Shown piece after piece: positions 4,791-10,260 of a stretch of DNA of 10,260 nucleotides. The DNA lies in contig JAZSFO010000042.1 in NCBI GenBank assembly GCA_045532255.1, positions 1-10,260 of the forward strand, given 5' to 3'. Within the stretch, counting starts at the first letter, position 1. Every line of letters begins with the position of its first letter. Source of the DNA: RGIG8748 sp045532255. Its GTDB lineage: Bacteria > Bacillota > Clostridia > UMGS1810. Under the pieces are notes generated by a model. That model saw only the letters and a list, made by a program, of their open reading frames with translations, was not told where the DNA came from and did no database searches. A program made the translations under genes and the position numbers.

Positions 4791-6107
4791 TTGAAAACCT
4801 TAACCTTTAAGGGCGGCCTGCACCCCAATGACCACAAGGCAGAAACTGCAGGTTGTGCTATCAGGGATATTCCCGCATCTGATATAATGGTATACCCTGT
4901 TCAGCAGCATATAGGTGCACCCTGCACACCGATAGTTAAAGCAGGCGAGCGTGTCCTTGTCGGACAGAAAATAGCCGACAGCGACGCCTTTGTTTCCGCA
5001 CCCATACACAGCACCGTGTCGGGAACTGTCCTCGCCATTGAGCCGAGACTCCATCCCAACGGCAGAATGGTTACAAGCATTGTAGTGGAAAATGACTTTT
5101 TGTACGAAACTGTCGATGATATATATGAACACAAGGATGTATCATCTCTCAGTAAGGAAGAAAAGCTGAAAATAATCCGTGACTTAGGACTCGTAGGTCT
5201 CGGCGGAGCAACCTTCCCCACACATATAAAGCTAAATCCCCCCGAGGACAAGGAAATATCCTGTCTTATCATAAACGGAGCTGAATGTGAGCCTTACCTA
5301 ACAAGTGACTACAGACTCATGATAGAGTCGCCTGAGTACATATTCAAGGGAATAGAGCTTATCAAGGATATTCTCGGTGTGGACAAGTGCTATATCGGTA
5401 TAGAAAACAACAAGCCTGAAGCAATAAAATCCATGTCCAAGGCCTCCAAAAATTATAAAGGCACCGAGGTCAAACAGCTAAAGACAAAATACCCCCAGGG
5501 AAGTGAAAAGCATCTTATAAAGGCAATAACAGGAAGAGAAGTTCCGAGCGGAAAGCTTCCTGCGGATGCGGGGGTTGTTGTAAACAACATAGATACATGT
5601 ATTGCAGTATATAATGCTCTTGTGTTCAGAAAGCCCGTAATGACAAGAATTGTCACTGTATCGGGAAGCGGTATTAAAGAGCCGTCTAACTTCCGTGTCC
5701 GTATAGGCACGCGCTTTGGCGATATACTCACTGCCGCATCCTGGGACAGCGAGGCTACCAAAAAGATAGTCATGGGCGGTCCCATGATGGGCATTGCCCA
5801 GTATTCGACAGATGTGCCCGCAATCAAGGGAACATCGGCAATACTTGCCTTTACTGAGGAAGAAATGGATGATAAAAAGACCGTTAACTGCATCAAATGC
5901 GGTCAGTGTGTGGCAGCATGCCCGATGAGACTGATGCCTGCACTCATAAACACACATGCAAAGGCAAAAAACACAGAGATGCTTAATAAGCTCAATATAA
6001 TGGACTGCATAGAATGCGGTATATGCTCATATACCTGTCCGTGCAGAAACCCCATAACACAGAACATAAAAACTGCCAAGGCTCATATGAGACTTCAGAA
6101 AAAATGA
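4791..6107 (+). CDS. rnfC: Rnf complex subunit RnfC (NADH-binding, FMN and Fe-S)
   Basis: A 438-residue cytoplasmic peripheral subunit of the Rnf ferredoxin:NAD+ oxidoreductase, the site where NAD+ is reduced. It starts at TTG 4791 with GAGGTG 7 bases upstream. Domains in order: an N-terminal barrel-sandwich part beginning TFKGGLHPNDHKAET (residues 5-19) and including VSAPIHSTVSGTV (68-80); the 51-kDa NADH/FMN domain with GLGGATFPTH (136-145) and INGAECEPYL (161-170); an SLBB-like part (about 285-335); and two [4Fe-4S] ligand sets, C367-C370-C373-C377 and C406-C409-C412-C416. The length suits clostridial RnfC without the long alanine-rich tail of proteobacterial forms. rnfD starts 10 bases after its stop. 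All expected cysteines are present. Confidence 0.97.
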   Translation: MKTLTFKGGLHPNDHKAETAGCAIRDIPASDIMVYPVQQHIGAPCTPIVKAGERVLVGQKIADSDAFVSAPIHSTVSGTVLAIEPRLHPNGRMVTSIVVENDFLYETVDDIYEHKDVSSLSKEEKLKIIRDLGLVGLGGATFPTHIKLNPPEDKEISCLIINGAECEPYLTSDYRLMIESPEYIFKGIELIKDILGVDKCYIGIENNKPEAIKSMSKASKNYKGTEVKQLKTKYPQGSEKHLIKAITGREVPSGKLPADAGVVVNNIDTCIAVYNALVFRKPVMTRIVTVSGSGIKEPSNFRVRIGTRFGDILTAASWDSEATKKIVMGGPMMGIAQYSTDVPAIKGTSAILAFTEEEMDDKKTVNCIKCGQCVAACPMRLMPALINTHAKAKNTEMLNKLNIMDCIECGICSYTCPCRNPITQNIKTAKAHMRLQKK

Positions 6108-6117
6108 GGTGAAATAC

Positions 6118-7059
6118 ATGTCAGAAAATCTAAATGTTTCGTACGCACCTCACATACGCAAGGACAGATACATTTCCACAACAATGCGTGATGTGATTAT
6201 AGCTCTTTTGCCCGCTCTCATCGGATCGGTATATTTCTTCGGAATAAGAGCACTGGTTGTTACACTTGTAAGTGTTGCAGCATGCGTACTCAGTGAATAC
6301 ATATGGAACAGACTTTGCAGAAAGGAGCAATCAGTAACAGACCTGAGCGCAGCGGTTACGGGTATTCTTCTCGCAATGACTCTGCCCTCTTCCGTACCCC
6401 TCTACATCCCTGTCGCAGGCGGTGTGTTTGCCATAATAATTGTCAAATGCTTTTTCGGGGGCCTTGGACAGAACATAGTAAACCCTGCACTTGCTGCAAG
6501 AGCGTTTTTGCTTGCATCATGGCCTGTTGCAATGACAACATGGAATGTAGATGCTCTCTCGGGAGCAACACCCCTTGCAATGCTTAAGGAAGGAAGAACA
6601 AATCTTCCTGAGCTTCTTGATTTGTTTATGGGTACGAACATCGGCGGATGTCTTGGAGAGGTTTCTGCCTTTCTTATTCTCATAGGCGGTATATATCTTA
6701 TTGCAAGAAAGGTTATAACCCCGGTTATACCCCTTACATATCTTGTTACTGTCGGTGTCTGCGGATTTATTTTTAATCCCGCTCAGATTTTTGGCGGAGA
6801 CTTCCTCTTCTCCATACTTTCCGGCGGCGTAATGCTTGGAGGTATATTTATGGCAACTGACTATGCAACAAGTCCGCTTACGGCAAGAGGTCAGTTTGTA
6901 TATGCACTCGGTGCAGGCTTTATCACAGTAATAATACGAACCTACGGCGGATATCCCGAGGGTGTTACATATGCAATTCTTATTATGAACATTATTACCC
7001 CTCTTATTGACAAGTTTATTGTTCCAAAAACATTCGGCAAGGCGGTGAAATCAAAATGA
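6118..7059 (+). CDS. rnfD: Rnf complex membrane subunit RnfD (covalent FMN)
   Basis: A 313-residue integral membrane subunit of Rnf, part of the ion-translocating core and related to NqrB. I chose ATG 6118 because GAGGTG (6106-6111) ends 6 bases before it; the GTG at 6109 is inside that site. The protein begins MSENLNVSYAPHIRKDRYIS, with the usual short cytoplasmic 'SPH.r' style N-terminus, followed by many hydrophobic spans. Key motifs are GGLGQNIVNPALAARAF (114-130) and DALSGATPLA (146-155), in which T151 is the expected attachment point for FMN through a phosphoester bond. Near the C-terminus, ATDYATSPLTARGQFVYALG precedes the last spans. The stop overlaps the rnfG start as ATGA. Confidence 0.96.
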   Translation: MSENLNVSYAPHIRKDRYISTTMRDVIIALLPALIGSVYFFGIRALVVTLVSVAACVLSEYIWNRLCRKEQSVTDLSAAVTGILLAMTLPSSVPLYIPVAGGVFAIIIVKCFFGGLGQNIVNPALAARAFLLASWPVAMTTWNVDALSGATPLAMLKEGRTNLPELLDLFMGTNIGGCLGEVSAFLILIGGIYLIARKVITPVIPLTYLVTVGVCGFIFNPAQIFGGDFLFSILSGGVMLGGIFMATDYATSPLTARGQFVYALGAGFITVIIRTYGGYPEGVTYAILIMNIITPLIDKFIVPKTFGKAVKSK

Positions 7060-7619
7060 ATAATACAAAATTCATAATGAAGCTTGCCGCAATACTTTTT
7101 GCAATAACATTTGCTTGCACACTTCTTCTTGTGCTGTGCAACGCACTCACAAAGGACAGAATAGCACAGCTTCAGCTCGAGGCAGAAAATAGTGCCAAAA
7201 CAGAGGTGCTTCCCATGGCGGAGGACTTTTCCGAAGCAAAGGCAGGTCTTACAAGTGCCGCATATATAGGAAAAGATACATCGGGAAATATTGTCGGATA
7301 CTGCTTTAAGGCTGAGCCATCAGGCTTTGGCGGTCCGGTATCCATGATGGTTGGAATAGATACCGAGCTTAATGTTACAGGCGTAAAGATAATAAATATG
7401 GCAGAAACCCCCGGTCTCGGTGCAAAAGCAAGCGAGGATAGCTGGCTAAGCCAATTCACAGGTAAAAACGACACAATCTCCGTCGTTAAGACAGGAAATG
7501 CCAAAGGAAATGAAATAAATGCCATAAGCGGTGCTACAATTACCTCAAAGGCAGTAACCCAAGGCGTAAACGACTCTCTTGAAGATGCAAAAATGCTGAT
7601 GGAAAAGGAGGGCAAATAA
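7056..7619 (+). CDS. rnfG: Rnf complex subunit RnfG (FMN-binding, extracytoplasmic)
   Basis: A 187-residue subunit related to NqrC, anchored by one N-terminal membrane segment (about residues 8-30), with its FMN-binding domain outside the cytoplasm. The family signature ETPGLGAKA is at 117-125, and SGATITSKAV at 158-167 holds T161, the expected covalent FMN site. A further conserved FMN-domain stretch, GFGGPVSMMVGID, is at 90-102. In the complex it passes electrons between the membrane flavin and iron-sulfur centres. Its ATG overlaps the rnfD stop, with GGCGGTG about 8 bases upstream, and rnfE starts directly after its stop codon. Length and motifs are normal. Confidence 0.95.
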   Translation: MNNTKFIMKLAAILFAITFACTLLLVLCNALTKDRIAQLQLEAENSAKTEVLPMAEDFSEAKAGLTSAAYIGKDTSGNIVGYCFKAEPSGFGGPVSMMVGIDTELNVTGVKIINMAETPGLGAKASEDSWLSQFTGKNDTISVVKTGNAKGNEINAISGATITSKAVTQGVNDSLEDAKMLMEKEGK

Positions 7620-8237
7620 ATGTCTGAGAAAACATCCAATATCAAAGTATTAAAGACAGGACTTCTTGACGAAAACCCCACCTTTGTACAGCTTCTGGGC
7701 ATGTGCCCTACCCTTGCGGTAACCACATCGCTGATAAACGCAATCGGTATGGGTCTTTCGGCAACCTTCGTTCTGGTTTGCTCAAACCTTGTAATATCAC
7801 TTGTACGAAAGATAATCCCGTCAAAAATCCGTATTGCATCCTACATAGTAATAATAGCGGCGTTTGTAAGCATTATCGAGATGCTTCTCAAAGCATATCT
7901 GCCGTCTATATCGGAAGCTCTGGGTCTCTTTATACCCCTTATTGTTGTTAACTGTATAATTCTTGCAAGAGCAGAGAGCTTTGCTTCTAAGAATAAGCCT
8001 ATTCCCTCCGCATTTGACGGCTTGGGTATGGGGCTTGGATTTACTGTGGGACTGAGTGTTCTCGGTACTGTAAGAGAAATTCTTGGTGCAGGGACAATCC
8101 TCGGAATAGATATCTTCGGAGGTTTCTATGAGCCTGCAATAATGTTTATTCTTCCTCCGGGGGCATTTATTGTTCTCGGTACTATCCTTGGAATATTAAA
8201 CCTTGCAAGGAGCAAGAAAAAGGAGGGTAATAAATAA
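7620..8237 (+). CDS. rnfE: Rnf complex membrane subunit RnfE
   Basis: A 205-residue hydrophobic subunit with about six membrane spans, homologous to NqrD and to its partner RnfA in inverted topology. After a short polar N-terminus comes NPTFVQLLGMCPTLAVTTS, with C29, and later IPLIVVNCIILARAES, with C112. These two cysteines, together with the matching pair in RnfA, are the ligands of the intramembrane [2Fe-2S] cluster seen in Rnf and NQR structures. A conserved DGLGMGLGFTVGLSVLGTVRE lies in the second half, and a basic tail (ARSKKKEGNK) ends the protein. ATG 7620 follows the rnfG stop with no gap; AAGGAGGG lies 7 bases upstream. Its stop overlaps the rnfA start. Confidence 0.96.
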   Translation: MSEKTSNIKVLKTGLLDENPTFVQLLGMCPTLAVTTSLINAIGMGLSATFVLVCSNLVISLVRKIIPSKIRIASYIVIIAAFVSIIEMLLKAYLPSISEALGLFIPLIVVNCIILARAESFASKNKPIPSAFDGLGMGLGFTVGLSVLGTVREILGAGTILGIDIFGGFYEPAIMFILPPGAFIVLGTILGILNLARSKKKEGNK

Positions 8238-8821
8238 TGAATATAGCACATTTTCTTGAACTCTCCGTAACTGCAATTCTTGTGGAGAACTTTGTACTTG
8301 CTAAGTTCTACGGCATATGCCCTTTCCTTGGTGTATCGAAGAAAACTGACACAGCACTTGGCATGGGTATGGCGGTAACCTTTGTTATGGTTCTTGCAGC
8401 TGCCCTTACAAACTTAGTGTACAACTTTATTCTTGTACCGCTTAATGTAGAATATCTGCAAACCCTGTCGTTTATTCTGCTCATAGCCGCTCTTGTTCAG
8501 TTTGTGGAAATGTTTGTTGCAAAAACACTTCCTGCTCTGTATAATGCTCTGGGCATATACCTGCCCCTTATTACGACGAACTGTGCGGTTCTGGGTGTAA
8601 CTCTTCTTAACATAGAAAAAGCCTTTAATTTCTATGAGTCCGTATGGTATGCATTCAGTGCGGCAATAGGCTTCACCGTTGCTATCGTACTCTTTGCAGG
8701 CGTGAGAGAAAGACTTGAGACAGCAGATATTCCAAAAGCCCTGAGGGGATTTCCCATAGCACTTATTACTGCAGGTCTTATTGCTATGGCGTTTCTTGGA
8801 TTTCAGGGACTTTCGTTTTAG
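8237..8821 (+). CDS. rnfA: Rnf complex membrane subunit RnfA
   Basis: A 194-residue integral membrane subunit, homologous to NqrE and to RnfE, with about six spans. It begins with the typical LVENFVLAKFYGICPFLGVS (residues 15-34), in which C28 is a cluster ligand, and the second ligand C116 lies in LPLITTNCAVLG (109-120). Further family motifs are AAIGFTVAIVLFAGVRERLE and the RGFPIALITAGLIAMAFLGF end. RnfA and RnfE together form the core that holds the [2Fe-2S] cluster within the membrane and, with RnfD, the ion path. ATG 8237 overlaps the rnfE stop (TAATG), with AAGGAGGG further upstream. The length matches the family closely, and rnfB follows 18 bases after its stop. Confidence 0.97.
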   Translation: MNIAHFLELSVTAILVENFVLAKFYGICPFLGVSKKTDTALGMGMAVTFVMVLAAALTNLVYNFILVPLNVEYLQTLSFILLIAALVQFVEMFVAKTLPALYNALGIYLPLITTNCAVLGVTLLNIEKAFNFYESVWYAFSAAIGFTVAIVLFAGVRERLETADIPKALRGFPIALITAGLIAMAFLGFQGLSF

Positions 8822-8839
8822 GAAAGGGAGGGTTTACTT

Positions 8840-9628
8840 ATGACAGATATTTTGATACCTGCACTGTCCATCGGTGCTGTCGGATTGTTTTTCGGTGCTC
8901 TCCTCGGCTTTGCTTCCATTGTGTTCAAGGTTGATAAGGACGAAAGAATAGACAAAATCTGTGAGCTTCTTCCGGGTGCCAACTGCGGAGGATGCGGATA
9001 CACAGGTTGCTCGGCACTTGCAGAGGCGGTTGTAATGAGTGGTGAGAGTGCAACAAAATGCAATCTTATGACAGAAGAAAAAAATGAAATCATATGTGCC
9101 CTGATGGGTACATCTGCATCAAAAATAGAAAAGAAAACTGCAAGACTCAAGTGTGCAGGCGTAAGCTCGGCATGTGTCAACAAATATGACTTTACGGGAA
9201 TTGATGATTGCCATGCTGCATTTCAGTTAAACGGCGGTCCCAAATCCTGCCAGTACGGCTGTATAGGTCTGGGAAGCTGTATAAAGGCTTGTGATTTTGA
9301 TGCAATCAGCATTAAGGACGGCATAGCATCAATAGATATGTCAAAGTGTGCAGGCTGTGCAAGATGTGTAGCCGCATGTCCCAAGAACATAATTGAGCTT
9401 GTACCCGTCAGCAAAAAGGTATATGTCGCATGCAGTTCTACCGACAAGGGAGCAGTTACAAAAACTTACTGCTCATCGGGATGCATCGGTTGCAAAATAT
9501 GCGAAAAGAAATGCCCGTTCGATGCAATCAAGGTAGAAAACAATCTTGCAAAAATAGACTATGACAAATGCACCTCATGCGGATTGTGTATGGAGGCTTG
9601 TCCCAAGAAAATAATACATACTGTATAA
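8840..9628 (+). CDS. rnfB: Rnf complex subunit RnfB (polyferredoxin, ferredoxin-accepting)
   Basis: A 262-residue subunit thought to take electrons from reduced ferredoxin. One N-terminal membrane segment (about residues 5-28) is followed by a [4Fe-4S] domain, PGANCGGCGYTGC with C49, C52, C57 and C74. Then come four further cysteine sets: C137-C141-C147-C151, C170-C173-C176-C180 (CAGCARCVAACP), C215-C218-C221-C225 (CIGCKICEKKCP) and C244-C247-C250-C254 (CTSCGLCMEACP). That gives about five [4Fe-4S] clusters, more than the short proteobacterial form and as expected for Clostridia, though shorter than the Acetobacterium protein. ATG 8840 has GGAGGG 7 bases upstream. It is the last gene of the operon, as usual for the C-D-G-E-A-B order, and its stop codon touches the terminator. 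Confidence 0.97.
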   Translation: MTDILIPALSIGAVGLFFGALLGFASIVFKVDKDERIDKICELLPGANCGGCGYTGCSALAEAVVMSGESATKCNLMTEEKNEIICALMGTSASKIEKKTARLKCAGVSSACVNKYDFTGIDDCHAAFQLNGGPKSCQYGCIGLGSCIKACDFDAISIKDGIASIDMSKCAGCARCVAACPKNIIELVPVSKKVYVACSSTDKGAVTKTYCSSGCIGCKICEKKCPFDAIKVENNLAKIDYDKCTSCGLCMEACPKKIIHTV

Positions 9629-9670
9629 AACAACACCTCTCAAAAAAGTTTTTTTGAGAGGTGTTGTTTT
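9627..9670. terminator. Bidirectional terminator between rnfB and nadE (21-bp perfect inverted repeat)
   Basis: Arms 9627-9647 and 9650-9670 are perfect reverse complements with only two bases between them, so the innermost pairs must open to form the loop. The core is ACAACACCTCTC/GAGAGGTGTTGT, flanked by A and T runs on both sides. It therefore works in both directions, ending the pncB-rnf transcript and the convergent nadE transcript. Confidence 0.9.
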
Positions 9671-9720
9671 ATTAATATCCAGTTCGCTTATTCTGCATCT
9701 TTTTTTACATTCCCGGGTCT

Positions 9721-10260
9721 TTATCTTGAAGGTGTGAATTTAGGCATAAGCTCCAGCTTGAAGAGATTGTTTCGGTGCTTTGTATCTATAAGCTCCTTTA
9801 TTTCCACATCGGGTTCAATACCCTCGCGGATATACTTATCGAGAGTATCATAGGTAAATCCAAGATTTTCCTCGTCCGTTTTTCCGCACAGACCGTCTAT
9901 GGGAACCTTGTCAACAAGAACATCGGGAAGTCCCAGAACTCTGCCTATCTCTTTGACCTCTGTAACGGTTAATTCCGACATCGGCGAAAAGTCCCCCGCA
10001 GCATCTCCGTATCTAGTGGAATATCCAACCCAATCCTCCGAAAGATTGCAGGTGTTTACAACTCTTCCGTTACAGCTCTGCGACACCATATAGAGAGTGC
10101 TCATTCTTATTCTGGGAGGAAGATTTGTCCTAGCCTGTTGGGTTAGTTCTATGTCCTCGGGCATTGCAGAAGCAAGCGCATCAATTGCCTGTTTTATATT
10201 GACAACATAGTGCTTTATACCAAGGTGCTCTACAAGAAGCTTTGCCATGTCTATATCGTG
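9721..10260 (-). CDS. nadE: NH3-dependent NAD+ synthetase, N-terminal part cut by the window edge
   Basis: The last 179 residues of NAD synthetase, which amidates nicotinate adenine dinucleotide to NAD+ using ATP and ammonia. The frame stays open to the right edge (HDIDMAKLLVEHLGIKH), so the ATG at 10248 is internal and the start with the SGGxDS ATP-binding loop lies outside. Visible family motifs are RTNLPPRIRMSTLYMVSQ, NTCNLSEDWVGYSTRYGDAA, then GDFSPMSELTVTEVKEIGR, and near the end CGKTDEENLGFTYDTLDKYI with the substrate-binding DEE. The spacing fits the short ammonia-dependent class of about 250 residues; no glutaminase domain is visible, though one would be N-terminal and so cannot be excluded. 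It is convergent to the rnf operon and shares its terminator. With pncB it supplies two of the steps from nicotinate to NAD+. Confidence 0.95.
   Translation of the reverse strand, partial: HDIDMAKLLVEHLGIKHYVVNIKQAIDALASAMPEDIELTQQARTNLPPRIRMSTLYMVSQSCNGRVVNTCNLSEDWVGYSTRYGDAAGDFSPMSELTVTEVKEIGRVLGLPDVLVDKVPIDGLCGKTDEENLGFTYDTLDKYIREGIEPDVEIKELIDTKHRNNLFKLELMPKFTPSR

Noticed and set aside
4901..5957. Several long minus-strand frames across rnfC
   Set aside because: All lie opposite rnfC, whose domains and cysteine ligands are complete, and none has a ribosome binding site or a recognisable motif.
9671..9720. Possible small gene or RNA between the bidirectional terminator and nadE
   Set aside because: Only 50 bases with no open frame, stem or promoter; it is the 3' untranslated part of nadE.

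Overview
The window looks like chromosomal DNA from a low-to-mid GC anaerobic Firmicute of the class Clostridia, possibly a Ruminococcaceae/Oscillospirales-like gut bacterium. The evidence is strong AGGAGG-type ribosome binding sites, TTG starts, the ruvX-DUF1292 pair, the DUF421-DUF4363 pair and a clostridial-order rnfCDGEAB operon. I see no mobile element, CRISPR array, tRNA or rRNA. The content is mostly core housekeeping.

Layout. Positions 1-775 (minus strand) hold two half-size TauE/SafE (TSUP) membrane proteins that overlap by one base, followed by the first 16 codons of another gene that runs off the left edge. Positions 826-1078 have no protein gene but hold a structured RNA of about 200 nt on the minus strand, which I call a 6S RNA (ssrS), with its own extended -10 promoter and a downstream terminator. 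Positions 1079-1782 (minus) are DUF1292 and ruvX, behind a near-consensus promoter. Positions 1833-2901 (minus) are a DUF4363 protein and a DUF421/YetF membrane protein. A compact divergent promoter region (2902-2980) separates these from a small conserved-looking protein on the plus strand (2981-3253, TTG start), which has its own strong promoter and terminator.

Positions 3326-9628 (plus) read as one long operon: pncB (nicotinate phosphoribosyltransferase), then rnfC, rnfD, rnfG, rnfE, rnfA and rnfB, all with gaps of about 20 bases or less or with overlaps. It ends at a long perfect inverted repeat. Convergent to it on the minus strand is the 3' part of nadE (NAD synthetase), cut by the right edge.

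How the genes fit together. PncB makes nicotinate mononucleotide and NadE carries out the final amidation to NAD+, so two steps of the Preiss-Handler route flank the Rnf complex. Rnf couples electron transfer from reduced ferredoxin to NAD+ with export of Na+ or H+. The supply of the cofactor and its main membrane-bound reductase therefore sit together, with pncB apparently co-transcribed with rnf. Nothing here clearly amounts to a wholly new system. The points most worth a second look are the 6S-type RNA in the gene-free gap, the pncB-rnf-nadE clustering, the split TSUP transporter and the face-to-face divergent promoters.
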